Both the position numbers and the translations under genes were made by a program. 62,280 nt of DNA from the NCBI GenBank assembly GCA_036273715.1, contig DASUHB010000015.1, positions 1-62,280 on the forward strand, read 5' to 3'. The DNA comes from Gemmatimonadaceae bacterium (lineage in GTDB: Bacteria; Gemmatimonadota; Gemmatimonadetes; Gemmatimonadales; Gemmatimonadaceae). The notes below the pieces were generated by a model. The model was not told the origin of the DNA. It ran no database searches and saw nothing but the letters and a program-made list of their open reading frames with translations. Numbering within the stretch: position 1 is the stretch's first letter; every line of letters begins with the position of its first letter. Of the stretch, positions 20,142 through 30,248 are shown piece after piece.

Positions 20142-21667
20142 TGTCCTTCGATCTCTCGATTCCGGGTCAGCTGAGCCTCGCACTGCTGCCGGAGCTGGTG
20201 TTGGCCGCCGGCGCGATGCTGCTCCTGCTCATCGCGGCGTGGGGCAAGGAATCGGATGCGCGCGCTCGCACGGTCGGCGTGCTCGCGATCGTGCTCAGCC
20301 TCATCACGAGCGCGATCATCATCTGGATGTGGCTCTCCGGCGCCAAGGCCACGCCCGGCATCATCGCGGTGGACAGCTTCCGTTGGGCCAGCGACCTCGT
20401 GATCCTGATCGCGACCATCATCACCATCGCGTTAGGCCTCGACTACGCTCGCGTCGAGCAGCTGGTCTCGGCGGAGACGTACGTGCTGGTGCTGCTGGCG
20501 TCGGCGGGCATGATGCTGCTCACGTCGGCGCGCGACCTGATCATGGTGTTTCTCGGCATCGAGCTCATGTCGATCGCCGTGTACATCCTGGCCGGCGTCA
20601 ACCGCCGCAGCGCCAAAGCCGCCGAGGCGTCGCTCAAGTATTTTCTGTTAGGCGCGTTCTCCACCGGGTTCCTGCTGTACGGTATCGCGCTCATCTACGG
20701 GGCCACCGGAAGCACCGATCTGGCGACGATCGGCGCCAAGGTCACCGGCGCCACGATTGGCAGCCAGCCGATGCTGCTCGCCGGCATCGCGCTCCTCCTC
20801 GTCGGGTTCGCGTTCAAGGTGGCCGCCGTCCCGTTCCACATGTGGACGCCCGACGTCTACGAGGGCGCACCGACGCCGATCACCGCGTACATGGCGGCGG
20901 CAGTGAAGGCCGCTGCCTTCGCCGCACTGTTCCGCGTGTGGCGCGAAGCGTTCCCCGGGGCGCTCGGCTCGTGGCACCTGGCACTCTGGTGGCTCGCCGT
21001 GCTCACGATGGTGGTCGGCAACCTGGTCGCGCTCGTGCAGAAGAACATCAAGCGGATGCTCGCGTACTCGAGCATTGCCCACGCGGGCTATCTGCTGGTC
21101 GCGGTGGTTGCCAACAATCAGCTCGGCTCGGCCGCGTTTCTGTTTTACGTCCTCGCGTATACGCTGGCAACCATGGGCGCCTTCGGTGTCGTCATTGCCG
21201 TGGGCGAGCCGGGCGAGCGCCATCAGCAGTTGAGCGACTTTGCGGGACTCTGGACCGTGCGCCCCTGGTTAGCGGCAGCGATGGCGGTGTTCATGCTGGC
21301 GCTCCTCGGCTTCCCGATCGCGGGCGGGATGGGATTCTTTGCCAAATGGTACGTGCTCCAGGCGGCGCTCGACGCGACACATCCCGAAACGGGACTGGCC
21401 GTCGTGGTCGTGCTCGCGAGCGTGCTGTCGGCGGGCTATTACCTGGCAGTCGTGATGGTGATGTTCATGCGGCCGCGATCGGCAGATGCTCCCGCGCTGC
21501 GGCCGGTGCGCACGCCGACGTTCCTCGTCGTGTACGCATCGGCAATCATATTGCTGTTTTTCGGCATATTTCCCGGAGGGTTCACGGGTCTTGCCCGCAA
21601 CAGCGTACCGACGATCACGGCAAGCGCGCCGTCCGCGTCACCGCCGACAGCGGTAGCGGGCCGGTGA
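20138..21667 (+). CDS. nuoN: NADH-quinone oxidoreductase subunit N
   Basis: Third antiporter-like subunit, 509 residues, closing the nuo operon. Signatures: FLGIELMSIAVYILAG, FKVAAVPFHMWTPDVYEGAPTPITAYMA and IKRMLAYSSIAHAGYLLVA. A hairpin lies just past the stop (21673-21695), so the transcript may end or be attenuated there. Confidence 0.95.
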   Translation: MMSFDLSIPGQLSLALLPELVLAAGAMLLLLIAAWGKESDARARTVGVLAIVLSLITSAIIIWMWLSGAKATPGIIAVDSFRWASDLVILIATIITIALGLDYARVEQLVSAETYVLVLLASAGMMLLTSARDLIMVFLGIELMSIAVYILAGVNRRSAKAAEASLKYFLLGAFSTGFLLYGIALIYGATGSTDLATIGAKVTGATIGSQPMLLAGIALLLVGFAFKVAAVPFHMWTPDVYEGAPTPITAYMAAAVKAAAFAALFRVWREAFPGALGSWHLALWWLAVLTMVVGNLVALVQKNIKRMLAYSSIAHAGYLLVAVVANNQLGSAAFLFYVLAYTLATMGAFGVVIAVGEPGERHQQLSDFAGLWTVRPWLAAAMAVFMLALLGFPIAGGMGFFAKWYVLQAALDATHPETGLAVVVVLASVLSAGYYLAVVMVMFMRPRSADAPALRPVRTPTFLVVYASAIILLFFGIFPGGFTGLARNSVPTITASAPSASPPTAVAGR

Positions 21668-21672
21668 TCCAA

Positions 21673-21695
21673 GCGAGGCCGCCACGCGGCCTCGC
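21673..21695 (+). terminator. Terminator-like hairpin after nuoN
   Basis: A perfect nine-base stem, GCGAGGCCG (21673-21681) with CGGCCTCGC (21687-21695), closes a five-base loop five bases after the nuoN stop. It is followed only by GTCGTTTCG, a poor U-tract, so it may stabilise the 3' end or attenuate rather than fully terminate. Confidence 0.5.
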
Positions 21696-21746
21696 GTCGT
21701 TTCGAGGGCGGGCGGCAGCATGGTTGGGCACGAGGGAGGAGGCACA

Positions 21747-23114
21747 GTGGGATTCAGCCAGCAGATCTTCCGGCAGTACGACGTGCGCGGCGTGGTCGGC
21801 GACGACCTCACCGGACAGACGGCGCATGCGTTAGGCCGGGCGTACGCCGCCTATCTGACCCAGCATCAGATTCGCGGACCCATCGCCGTTGGACGCGACA
21901 ATCGTCCGAGCGGCGGCATGCTGCGCGAATCGCTGGTCCGCGCGCTGACCGAATCGGGGCTCGATGTCCTGGACATCGGCGTGGTGCCAACGCCGCTGCT
22001 CTACTGGAGCCTCTACAATCTTCCCGTCGCCGGCGGCATCCAGATCACGGGGTCGCACAATCCGCCGGAGTACAACGGATTCAAGTTGTGCGTCGGCAAG
22101 ACCTCGCTCCACGGCGAAGAAATCCAGGAGCTGTACCGTCTCATTGTCGGCGGACGCTTCCCGGCGGGGAAGGGCGAGGTGCAGTCGGTTCCGGTCATCG
22201 ACAGGTACGTGCACGACATCGCCACGCGCGTCGGCAAGATCTCGCGCCCGCTGCGCGTGGTGGTCGACTGCGGCAACGGCGTCGGCTCGTTAGTCGCGCC
22301 GCAGTTGCTCGACAAGTTGGGCGTCAAGTGGACCGGGCTCTTCTGCGAGAGCGACGGCCGCTTCCCGAATCATCATCCGGATCCGACGGTGGTCGCGAAC
22401 GTGCAGGATCTCATCGGCGCGGTGACGCGGACGTCAGCCGACATCGGCATCGCGTTCGATGGCGACGCGGATCGCATCGGGGTGGTGGATGGATGCGGCG
22501 ACATCGTGTGGGGCGACTACATCCTCATCGTGTATGCGCGCGATGTGCTCGCGCGGACGGGGACGGGACAGTCCATCATCTTCGACGTGAAGTGCTCGCA
22601 GGCGCTCAGCGATGAGATCACGCGCGCCGGCGGAACGCCGGTGATGTGGAAGACGGGTCACTCGTTGATCAAGGACAAGATGAAGGAGCTGCGGGCGCCG
22701 TTGGCCGGCGAGATGTCGGGGCACATGTTCTTTACCGAAGGCTTCTACGGCCACGACGATGCGCTCTACGGCGCGGCGCGGCTGCTGCGCATCATCGCCG
22801 ACTCGGGACGCAGCATCACCGAGTTGTTGGCGGACGTCCCGCGCTACGTCTCGACGCCGGAGCTCCGCGTGGATGTGCCGGAGGAGCGCAAGTTCGCGAT
22901 CGTCGATGCGGCGGTGCGTCATTTTCGGCGGACGCACGAGGTGATCGATGTCGACGGCGCGCGCGTGCTCTTCGGCGACGGCTGGGGTCTCATCCGCGCG
23001 TCGAACACGCAGCCGGTGCTCGTGATGCGCGTCGAGGCCCGGACGCCGGAGCGGGTGAGCGCCATCCGCGCCGAGCTCGACGACTTTCTGCGCGGGCAGG
23101 GCGTCCCCGCCTAA
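21747..23114 (+). CDS. Phosphomannomutase/phosphoglucomutase
   Basis: Alpha-D-phosphohexomutase (455 residues) that interconverts 6-phospho- and 1-phospho-sugars for nucleotide-sugar and polysaccharide synthesis. The phosphoserine is S103 in ITGSHNPPEYNGFK, the magnesium loop is FDGDADRIG, and the sugar-specificity loop is in GEMSGHMFF. The C-terminal phosphate-binding domain has RASNTQPVLVMRVEA. It is closest to the AlgC/ManB type by the GEMSGH motif. The GTG at 21747 was chosen because a strong GGGAGGAGG precedes it at the right distance; an ATG at 21720 has no such site. The stop TAA lies inside a CCTAAC motif. Confidence 0.9.
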   Translation: MGFSQQIFRQYDVRGVVGDDLTGQTAHALGRAYAAYLTQHQIRGPIAVGRDNRPSGGMLRESLVRALTESGLDVLDIGVVPTPLLYWSLYNLPVAGGIQITGSHNPPEYNGFKLCVGKTSLHGEEIQELYRLIVGGRFPAGKGEVQSVPVIDRYVHDIATRVGKISRPLRVVVDCGNGVGSLVAPQLLDKLGVKWTGLFCESDGRFPNHHPDPTVVANVQDLIGAVTRTSADIGIAFDGDADRIGVVDGCGDIVWGDYILIVYARDVLARTGTGQSIIFDVKCSQALSDEITRAGGTPVMWKTGHSLIKDKMKELRAPLAGEMSGHMFFTEGFYGHDDALYGAARLLRIIADSGRSITELLADVPRYVSTPELRVDVPEERKFAIVDAAVRHFRRTHEVIDVDGARVLFGDGWGLIRASNTQPVLVMRVEARTPERVSAIRAELDDFLRGQGVPA

Positions 23115-23115
23115 C

Positions 23116-25605
23116 GTGACTCCGCGACGGTGGGCCGTGCTCGCCGTAGCGGCGGTCGCGTCGTTCCTCATCCTGGGACGCGTGATCACCGGCGTCATCG
23201 CCGACTATCAATGGTATGCGGCGCTCGGCGCCGCGGCCGTGTGGCGGACGCGGACGCTGACCAATCTGGGGCTGCGCCTGACGTCGGGCGTCTTGGCAGC
23301 GGCCTTCGTGTTCGCCAACCTCTACGGCGTGCGCCACAGCGTGGTCTCGCTGGTGCTCCCGCGACGCGTGGCCAACATCGAGATCGGCGAAGAGATTCCG
23401 GGCACGTACCTCGTGGCGGCCGCGGCGATTCTCGCCATCTTGTTAGGCGCGCTGCTCACGCTGCCATCGAGTACGTGGATGTCGTGGGTGCTCGCGCACC
23501 ACGGCATTCCGTTCAACGAAAGCGATCCCTACTTCGAGGCCGATCTCGGCTTTTACGTCTACTGGCTGCCGTTCGAGTCGGCGGTCTATCTCTGGGCGCT
23601 GATCGCCGTGATGGTCGTGACCGCGGTCGTGATCTTCCTCTACGCCTTGACGCCGAGTCTGCGCTGGGAGCGCGGATCGTTGTACGTGTCGCACTACGTG
23701 CGGCGCCACTTGGTCGTGCTGTGTTGTCTTCTGCTGCTGCTGATGGCGTGGCGCTACCGGCTGGAGGCGTATCGCGTGCTGTTCTCCGGCTCCGGCCCCG
23801 ACGGGCTCTTCACCTTCACGGATCATCGCGCGGGGATTCCGGTGAGCCTGTGGATGTCTATCGCGACGGTCGCCGCCGCGTTCGTCGTGTTGTTTTTCGG
23901 ATGGACCGGGCAACTGCGCGTCGCGGTGTCCACGTTAGGCGTACTGCTCGTGGTCGCGTTCGGCGCGCGCGAGATCGCACCCGTCATCGCGCGCCATTTC
24001 GCGCCCGTCGCCGATGCGGAGCTGCGCGAACGACCATATCGGCAGGTGCGCGTCGACTACACGCGCCGCGCATACGCGCTCGATCGCATCGAGCGATCGG
24101 ACTCGCTCGTGTTTCCGTCGGCCGACGACGTCGCCGGCACGGTACCCGTGTGGGACCCGCTGCCGCTCGAGCAGTCGCTGGAGCGCGGCCACGATGTCGA
24201 GGGCATCGCCCACGGCGTGGGGTGGTCCGCCACGCCGCTCGGACTCACGGCCGTCGTGGTGACCGGGCCGAGCCAGGAGGGTGAGCTGCTCGATGCTGCG
24301 GGCTCGCCCGCAGCGCCCAGGGAAGTTTCGTGGAGCGCGACGCGCGTGCGTGCGAGTCTCGCCGACGACAACGGCGACCCGGTGCTCGGCGCGCCCGGAG
24401 CGTCGAGCGCCTCGCGACCGCTGCCGCCGGTGCTCGTATACGACTCGGTGCCCGGCTACGCGCTCGTGCTCGACAGCACGGGCAACATCGCGGCACCGCG
24501 GTTGGACAACGGCGTCGATCGCATCGTGCAGGCATGGAGTCAGCAGAATCTGCGGCTGCTCTCGCTCGATCGCCCGGGCGTGCGGGTGCTCACCCGCCGG
24601 GGCGTGCAGGACCGGATCGACGCGGTGGCGCCGTTTTTCGTGCAGGGCACATCGGTGCTCCCCGTTGTGGCCGACGACTCGCTCTACTGGACCGTGGCGC
24701 TGTACGACGCCAGCGCGGATTATCCGCTCAGCAAGCGGGTCACAGTGGGCGACGATGAGTACGGTCTCGTTAGGCACGCGGCCACGGCGATCGTGAACGC
24801 GCACACCGGCCGTGTGTCGCTCCTCGCCGACGTCGCCGTTGGGCCGATCGCGCAGACCTGGATGCGGGAATTTCCGTCGCTGTTCACGTCGCCCGACCGC
24901 ATGTCGGCCGCGCTGCTCGCGGCGCTGCCGCCCCCCGTGGATGGCGTGCGCATCCAGGCCGATCTGCTGGCGCGATTCGGCTTGAGCGGCGACTCGAGCT
25001 GGATGGGGCATCTGCCGTGGAACGGCGGCGCGGATTCCGTGCTGCGGGACGGCAGCGCGCTGCTCTTCGCCACGGGCCGCGGCCGCCTCGGCTGCAGCCA
25101 GGCGGTGCTCGATTCCACGGACCGGCTCGCGGGCGCGGTGCTCGGCACCGGTGGACGCAATTCATCGGTGTACTGGATTCCGCTCGACCCGCGCGGGCCG
25201 CGCTGGAATTCGGTCCTCGATGAGATGCGGCGAGCGCTCGACAGCACGGCGACCGTTCCGCGCGATGCGCGCATCCGGTTCGGCGAGGTGCGTGTGGTGC
25301 CGCTGGCGCATGGCCTGGCGCTGGTGCAGCCGGCCTACGTGTGGAAGGCGGACGTGCCGCCGACGGTCGCCCGCGTGGCGGTGTCGCGCGATACGCTGGT
25401 GACCACGGGGCATACCCTGGGCGAGGCGTTAGGCGTGGCGGCGGTAGCGGCGGCGGACACCGTGCCGATCGCGCCCGGCGATTTCCGCGCGCGCGTCCAC
25501 GAGCTGTACGACCGGATGCACGCGGCGCTGCAGCGCGGGGACTGGGTCGCGTTCGGCCGCGCCTACGACGCGTTGGGCCAACTCCTCCTCAAGCCCGCGC
25601 CGTGA
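23116..25605 (+). CDS. UPF0182 family membrane protein
   Basis: 829 residues. The N-terminal third has about seven to eight hydrophobic helices (between residues 7 and 300). The rest is a large soluble, probably extracytoplasmic, domain. Family features include the DYQWYAALG segment after helix 1, FNESDPYFEADLGFYVYWLPF, a YRLEAYRVLFSG stretch, and RPYRQVRVDYTRRAYALD opening the soluble part. The molecular function of UPF0182 is not established. GTG start immediately after the phosphomutase stop; its own stop overlaps the carbamate kinase start. Confidence 0.85.
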   Translation: MTPRRWAVLAVAAVASFLILGRVITGVIADYQWYAALGAAAVWRTRTLTNLGLRLTSGVLAAAFVFANLYGVRHSVVSLVLPRRVANIEIGEEIPGTYLVAAAAILAILLGALLTLPSSTWMSWVLAHHGIPFNESDPYFEADLGFYVYWLPFESAVYLWALIAVMVVTAVVIFLYALTPSLRWERGSLYVSHYVRRHLVVLCCLLLLLMAWRYRLEAYRVLFSGSGPDGLFTFTDHRAGIPVSLWMSIATVAAAFVVLFFGWTGQLRVAVSTLGVLLVVAFGAREIAPVIARHFAPVADAELRERPYRQVRVDYTRRAYALDRIERSDSLVFPSADDVAGTVPVWDPLPLEQSLERGHDVEGIAHGVGWSATPLGLTAVVVTGPSQEGELLDAAGSPAAPREVSWSATRVRASLADDNGDPVLGAPGASSASRPLPPVLVYDSVPGYALVLDSTGNIAAPRLDNGVDRIVQAWSQQNLRLLSLDRPGVRVLTRRGVQDRIDAVAPFFVQGTSVLPVVADDSLYWTVALYDASADYPLSKRVTVGDDEYGLVRHAATAIVNAHTGRVSLLADVAVGPIAQTWMREFPSLFTSPDRMSAALLAALPPPVDGVRIQADLLARFGLSGDSSWMGHLPWNGGADSVLRDGSALLFATGRGRLGCSQAVLDSTDRLAGAVLGTGGRNSSVYWIPLDPRGPRWNSVLDEMRRALDSTATVPRDARIRFGEVRVVPLAHGLALVQPAYVWKADVPPTVARVAVSRDTLVTTGHTLGEALGVAAVAAADTVPIAPGDFRARVHELYDRMHAALQRGDWVAFGRAYDALGQLLLKPAP

Positions 25606-26570
25606 CGCCGGAACAGGCCGTTACACCCGGCGTCGCGGTCATCGCGTTAGGCGGCAACGCGCTCGCACCGGCGGGCGAGCGCTCGACCATCCACGACCAG
25701 TTCCGCCACACGCGGGAGAGCCTCGGCGCCATCGTCGATCTGGCGCTCGACGGTTGGAAGCTGTGCGTCGTGCACGGCAACGGCCCGCAGGTGGGCGACG
25801 AGCTGATGCGCAACGAAGCGGCGCGGGCGGAGATCGACCCGCTTCCGTTAGGCGTCCTCGTCGCCGCGACGGCGGGCTGGATCGGCTACATGATCCAGCA
25901 GTCGCTGGAGAACGCGCTCCGCCGCGCCGGCGCCGACCGCGCCGTGGCAACCGTCATCACCCAGGTGCAGGTCGCGCCCGACGATCCGGCGCTCACCGCG
26001 CCCACCAAGTTCATCGGCCACGCACTCGACGAGGAACGCGCACGCCGCCTCGCCCATGCCGGCGTCGCTGTCAAGCAGGATGCGCGCGGGCACTGGCGGC
26101 GCGTCGTGGGCAGTCCACGGCCGCTCGCGATTCACGAGATCGGTGTCATCGCCCGACTGGTCGAGTCCGGCACGATCGTCGTCGCGTGCGGCGGCGGCGG
26201 CGCACCCATTTATCCGGACCGCGTGCTCGGATGGGAAGGCGTGGATGCGGTGATCGACAAGGATCTCGCCGCCGCCGTGCTTGCGCGCGATCTCGGCGCC
26301 AGCTTGCTGCTCATCCTAACGGACGTCGACGCCGTGTATGCGGACTTCGGCACGCCCGCGCAGCGCGCGCTGCGAACGCTGTCGATCGCCGAAGCCGACG
26401 CACTCGATCGCGCCGGCGCGTTCGGCGAAGGCAGCATGGCGCCCAAGGTGCGCGCCGCGATGGATTTCGTGCGACGAACCGGAGGGCGCGCTATCATTAC
26501 GGAGCTCAGTCGCGGACGCGAAGCGGTACGCGGCGAGGCAGGAACGACGATCACATTGGAGAGTCCGTGA
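25602..26570 (+). CDS. arcC: Carbamate kinase-type amino acid kinase
   Basis: 322-residue amino-acid-kinase fold enzyme, expected to transfer phosphate between carbamoyl phosphate and ADP/ATP. Motifs: IALGGNALAPAGE at the N-terminus, VHGNGPQVGDELMRNE, VACGGGGAPI with nucleotide contacts, and LLILTDVDAVYADFG. No arcA or arcB neighbours are present; it lies alone between a UPF0182 gene and sucC, so its link to arginine catabolism is not supported by context. The GTG start overlaps the previous stop (GTGA), and the end overlaps sucC. Confidence 0.85.
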   Translation: MTPEQAVTPGVAVIALGGNALAPAGERSTIHDQFRHTRESLGAIVDLALDGWKLCVVHGNGPQVGDELMRNEAARAEIDPLPLGVLVAATAGWIGYMIQQSLENALRRAGADRAVATVITQVQVAPDDPALTAPTKFIGHALDEERARRLAHAGVAVKQDARGHWRRVVGSPRPLAIHEIGVIARLVESGTIVVACGGGGAPIYPDRVLGWEGVDAVIDKDLAAAVLARDLGASLLLILTDVDAVYADFGTPAQRALRTLSIAEADALDRAGAFGEGSMAPKVRAAMDFVRRTGGRAIITELSRGREAVRGEAGTTITLESP

Positions 26571-27712
26571 ACATTCACGAATACCAGGCCAAAGACATTT
26601 TCCGCCGCTACGGAATTCCCGTTCCGCCCGGCGATGTGGCAACGACACCCGATGAGGCCGAGCGTATTGCGCGCGCATACGGCACCGGCGTCGTCGTGAA
26701 AGCGCAAGTGCACGCCGGTGGCCGAGGCAAGGCAGGGGGCGTCAAGCTCGCGAAAACGCCCGCCGATGCACGCGCCGCGGCGCAGCAGATCATCGGCATG
26801 CAGATCAAGGGACTCACCGTGCCCAAGGTGCTGGTCACGCCGGCCGCCGACATCGCGAGCGAAGCCTACGCCGGCGTGATCGTGGATCGCGGATCGAAGC
26901 GCGCGGTGTTCATGGTGAGCCCCGCCGGCGGCATCGAGATCGAAGAAGTTGCCGCCACGATGCCCGACAAGATCATGCGGCTCGCCGTGGATCCTCGCTA
27001 TGGACTGCTGCCGTTCGAAGCGACGCGGCTCGGTTTCTTCCTCTACAAGAATGCGAGGCTGGCGCGCGACGCATCGAAGATTCTGCGCCAGCTCTGGCAG
27101 GCGTTCACCGGAAGCGGGGGATCGCTGGCCGAGATCAATCCGTTAGCCGTGACCACCGGCGGCGACTTGCTCGCGCTCGATGCGAAGATGGTGATCGACG
27201 ACAACGAGCTCGATCGGCGTCCCGACATCGCGGCGCTGCGCGACGAAACCGCCGAGAATCCCAGCGAGCTCGCGGCGCGGCGCGCGAACCTCACGTTCAT
27301 CAAGTTGGATGGCAACGTGGGCTGCGTCGTGAACGGCGCCGGACTCGCCATGGCGACGATGGATCTCGTCAAATACTACGGCGGCGAGCCCGCGAACTTC
27401 CTCGACATCGGCGGGTCGTCCAACCCCGAGAAAGTAATCAACGCGCTCAAGATCATCACGCGCGATCCGAACGTGAAAGCGATCCTGTTCAACATCTTCG
27501 GCGGCATCACACGCACGGACGACGTGGCGAACGGTATCGTCGCCGCGACGCGCGATGCGCCGCTCAACGTACCGATGGTGATTCGCCTAACAGGCACCAA
27601 CGAGGAAATCGCCGTACAGATCCTGCAGGAGCACGGATTCAGCGCGATGACCGACATGGACGAAGCCGTGCAGAAAGCCGTACGGTTGGCGACGGGAGGG
27701 AAGGCGGCGTGA
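26567..27712 (+). CDS. sucC: Succinyl-CoA synthetase beta subunit
   Basis: 381 residues, ATP-grasp subunit of the TCA-cycle enzyme that makes ATP or GTP from succinyl-CoA. Starts with the family [20 protein letters not shown]. The nucleotide domain contains [18 protein letters not shown] and AEINPLAV; the CoA-ligase domain contains [19 protein letters not shown] and [21 protein letters not shown] start at 26567 overlaps the kinase stop. Directly coupled to sucD, but far from the sdh genes at 3-6 kb. Confidence 0.95.
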   Translation: MNIHEYQAKDIFRRYGIPVPPGDVATTPDEAERIARAYGTGVVVKAQVHAGGRGKAGGVKLAKTPADARAAAQQIIGMQIKGLTVPKVLVTPAADIASEAYAGVIVDRGSKRAVFMVSPAGGIEIEEVAATMPDKIMRLAVDPRYGLLPFEATRLGFFLYKNARLARDASKILRQLWQAFTGSGGSLAEINPLAVTTGGDLLALDAKMVIDDNELDRRPDIAALRDETAENPSELAARRANLTFIKLDGNVGCVVNGAGLAMATMDLVKYYGGEPANFLDIGGSSNPEKVINALKIITRDPNVKAILFNIFGGITRTDDVANGIVAATRDAPLNVPMVIRLTGTNEEIAVQILQEHGFSAMTDMDEAVQKAVRLATGGKAA

Positions 27713-28578
27713 GCATTTTCATCGATCGAAACACGAAGCTGGTGGTGCAGGGCATCACCGGCCGCGACGGTTCATTCCACGCAAAGCAGATGCTCGAGTA
27801 CGGCACCTGCGTCGTGGCCGGCGTCACGCCGGGCAAGGGCGGCCAAACGTTCGAGAACAGCGTGCCGGTGTTCGACACCGTGGCCGATGCGGTCGCCGCC
27901 ACGGGCGCGAATACGTCGGTGATCTACGTGCCGCCGCCGTTCGCCGCCGACGCCATGATGGAAGCCGCCGATTCCGGCATCTCGCTCATCGTCTGCATCA
28001 CCGAGGGCGTGCCGGTGTTGGACATGACGCGGGTGTATCCCTACGTGCAGGATCGCAAGGCGCGACTGATCGGGCCTAACTGTCCCGGACTCATCACGCC
28101 CGGCATGAGCAAGGTCGGAATCATACCCGGTCGCATCTGCACGCCGGGACACGTCGGCGTCGTGAGCCGGTCGGGCACGCTCACCTACGAAGTCGTGTAC
28201 CAACTCACGCGCGCGGGGATCGGGCAGAGCACGTGCGTCGGTATCGGCGGCGATCCGATCAACGGGACGAGCTTCATCGACTGCCTCCAGGCGTTCGAGG
28301 CGGATCCCGACACGAGAGCCGTCGCGATGATGGGTGAGATCGGCGGCACCGATGAGCAGCAGGCGGCGGAGTTCGTGCGTGCGCACATGTCCAAACCGGT
28401 GGTCGGATTCATCGCCGGACAGACCGCACCGCCGGGACGTCGCATGGGACACGCCGGCGCAATCATTTCCGGTTCGGCAGGAACGGCAGCGGAGAAGGTG
28501 GAGGCATTCAAGTCCGCGGGGATGGGCGTGGCCCAACGGCCCGTGGACTTCGTTCCGCTGCTCAAAGAACGGCTGTGA
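27709..28578 (+). CDS. sucD: Succinyl-CoA synthetase alpha subunit
   Basis: 289 residues. The Rossmann-like CoA-binding N-terminus begins with [23 protein letters not shown]. The phosphohistidine of the catalytic cycle is in [11 protein letters not shown] near residue 247. [12 protein letters not shown] is also conserved. It forms the active enzyme with SucC; start and stop overlap both neighbours by four bases. Confidence 0.96.
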   Translation: MSIFIDRNTKLVVQGITGRDGSFHAKQMLEYGTCVVAGVTPGKGGQTFENSVPVFDTVADAVAATGANTSVIYVPPPFAADAMMEAADSGISLIVCITEGVPVLDMTRVYPYVQDRKARLIGPNCPGLITPGMSKVGIIPGRICTPGHVGVVSRSGTLTYEVVYQLTRAGIGQSTCVGIGGDPINGTSFIDCLQAFEADPDTRAVAMMGEIGGTDEQQAAEFVRAHMSKPVVGFIAGQTAPPGRRMGHAGAIISGSAGTAAEKVEAFKSAGMGVAQRPVDFVPLLKERL

Positions 28579-29483
28579 AGCTTTCGGATCTCGTCCGCGT
28601 CGAGCGTGTGGTGACGCCTCTCGATGCAACAACGCTCGAGGCGGCGGCGTTGGTGCTCGTCGAGCGCATCACCGGCGCCGGCGTGGTCGACGATCCGGCA
28701 AAGCTGCGCAGTCGCGTCGAGGAAGGGCGCGGCGAAGACATCGTGATGCTCGGGGATCGCGCGTTCCTGACGCACTACCGTACCGATGCCGTGCTCGAGC
28801 TCGTCGTCGCCGTCGGCGTCGCTGCGTCGCCGATTCCGCGCGACGCGCAGGACGCCGAGTCGCAGCAGGCGCGGCTGATCGTGCTCATCGTCGCTCCGCC
28901 GCGCCAAGCCGCGCGCTATCTCCAAGTGCTCGGCGCGTTCTCGCGGTTGTTGTCGCGAGCCGACGTCGTCGAAGCGTGGCTCGCCGCCCAGACGCCCGCG
29001 GAGATCGCCGGCCTGGCTGCGTTAGGCGAGATCGAAATCACACCGCACCTCGCGGTCCGCGACGTGATGACCATCCGGCCGCACACCACGCGTCCGGAAG
29101 TCGTCCTGCGCGACGCGGCGCGCGAAATGGTGCGGGCGGGCGTCGGCGGACTGCCGGTGGTCGATGCCGATGGGATGCTGGTCGGGATGCTGAGCGAGCG
29201 CGAGCTCATGCGGCACATGCTGGTCAACGCCGCATTCTTCGGCGGCGGCCGCGGCGCGCACGGCGAATCGGTGCGACACGCCGGCGGCGCGGATCATACG
29301 CGGCGCACGGTGCGCGACGTGATGACGCGCCAGGTGCTCTGCGTGTCGCCCGATCAACCGTTAGCCGAAGTCGCTTCGGTGATGTCCAACAAAGACGTCG
29401 AACGCGTGCCCGTGGTGCGGGACGGCCGCCTGGTCGGCTTCCTCACGCGCGGCGACATCGTTCGCAAACTCATAGGATCGTGA
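28575..29483 (+). CDS. PTS EIIA-like plus twin-CBS regulator
   Basis: 302 residues. The first ~145 resemble the nitrogen-type EIIA domain of PTS regulators, and H67 in [13 protein letters not shown] occupies the place of the phosphorylated histidine (usually L-P-H-x-R). Residues about 155-205 and 238-300 form a CBS pair, with [16 protein letters not shown] and [17 protein letters not shown] opening the two repeats. CBS pairs usually bind adenosyl nucleotides, so the protein may sense energy state. GTG start overlaps sucD. No other PTS gene is nearby. Regulatory role is inference; the EIIA assignment is moderate, the CBS assignment strong. Confidence 0.72.
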   Translation: MKLSDLVRVERVVTPLDATTLEAAALVLVERITGAGVVDDPAKLRSRVEEGRGEDIVMLGDRAFLTHYRTDAVLELVVAVGVAASPIPRDAQDAESQQARLIVLIVAPPRQAARYLQVLGAFSRLLSRADVVEAWLAAQTPAEIAGLAALGEIEITPHLAVRDVMTIRPHTTRPEVVLRDAAREMVRAGVGGLPVVDADGMLVGMLSERELMRHMLVNAAFFGGGRGAHGESVRHAGGADHTRRTVRDVMTRQVLCVSPDQPLAEVASVMSNKDVERVPVVRDGRLVGFLTRGDIVRKLIGS

Positions 29484-29487
29484 TGCC

Positions 29488-29907
29488 ATGGCTGGGACGC
29501 GTACGCTGACGATCATCAAGCCTGACGCCTTCGGCGCGGGGAAGACGGGAAAGATCATTGCCCATCTGGAAGCAGCCGGCTTCAAGATTCGCGCGGCGCG
29601 CGTGCTGCACCTCACGCAAGCGCAAGCCGAGGCGTTCTACGCGGTCCATCGCGAGCGGCCGTTTTTCGCGCCGCTCGTGCGGTTCATGACGTCAGGCCTG
29701 TGCATGCCGATGGTGCTCCAGCGCGCGGACGCCGTTGCCATGCTGCGCTCGGCGATCGGTGCGACCGATCCCGCCGAAGCGGCCGCCGGCACCGTGCGCA
29801 AGCTTTACGCGGAGTCCAAGGAGCGGAACGCGATCCACGCATCCGACTCCGACGAGAATGCGGAGCGGGAGGCGGCGTTCTTTTTCGCCGAGGCGGATCG
29901 CATCTAG
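29488..29907 (+). CDS. ndk: Nucleoside-diphosphate kinase
   Basis: 139 residues; transfers the gamma-phosphate of ATP to nucleoside diphosphates. The phosphohistidine is H117 in RNAIHASDSDENAEREAAFFF-type sequence (split: RNAIHASDS, then DENAEREAAFFF). KPDAF near the N-terminus and the E-R-PFF segment are also typical. It follows the EIIA/CBS gene by four bases and ends the sucC-sucD operon. Confidence 0.96.
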   Translation: MAGTRTLTIIKPDAFGAGKTGKIIAHLEAAGFKIRAARVLHLTQAQAEAFYAVHRERPFFAPLVRFMTSGLCMPMVLQRADAVAMLRSAIGATDPAEAAAGTVRKLYAESKERNAIHASDSDENAEREAAFFFAEADRI

Positions 29908-30248
29908 GCGCGCGCTTCGGCGCGGCGGTGCTTGCTTGGACTGAAAAAGGCTCATAAGGATAACAAAAGGGAAACTAAGGATAACGAAAATGATCGTTCT
30001 ACGCGGAGTGGGAGCGCGGCAGCTCAATGGAAAGGCCGCTGTTTGTTTTCCACAAAAAGACAGGAAATTTATCCGTTAGGCGACGCGCCTGCCCGCCAGG
30101 CGGAAGGATCACTTTCGTTATCCTTGGTTTCCCTTTCGCTATCCTTATCAACCGCTTCAGTCCGGGCCAGCTACGCGCAAATTGACAGGACGCGCACCAC
30201 ACTCAGCCGCCTTGCTCCGACTCTCATCTCCAAGTACATTCATGGGTT
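29908..30248. other. Non-coding region with hairpins between ndk and yceD
   Basis: Contains no credible gene. In order it holds a UUCG-tetraloop hairpin (stem CGCGC 29911-29915 with GCGCG 29920-29924), the long inverted repeat 29938-30163, an inner hairpin at 30086-30102 (CGCCTG/CAGGCG), a GTTAGGC motif at 30075, and a TTGACA at 30182-30187 in CAAATTGACAG that may belong to the promoter of the downstream operon. A-rich and T-rich stretches make it clearly lower in GC than the genes around it. Confidence 0.7.
29938..30163. repeat. Long imperfect inverted repeat (226 bp)
   Basis: Outer arms GGACTGAA (29938-29945) and TTCAGTCC (30156-30163) are followed inward by 36-base arms at 29954-29989 and 30113-30148 that match at 33 of 36 positions by my hand alignment. 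The left arm contains AAGGATAAC twice. The 123-base interior has its own small hairpin and one GTTAGGC. Terminal symmetry and size suggest a MITE-like relic, or an RNA that folds into a very long stem. No target-site duplication was obvious. Confidence 0.7.
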
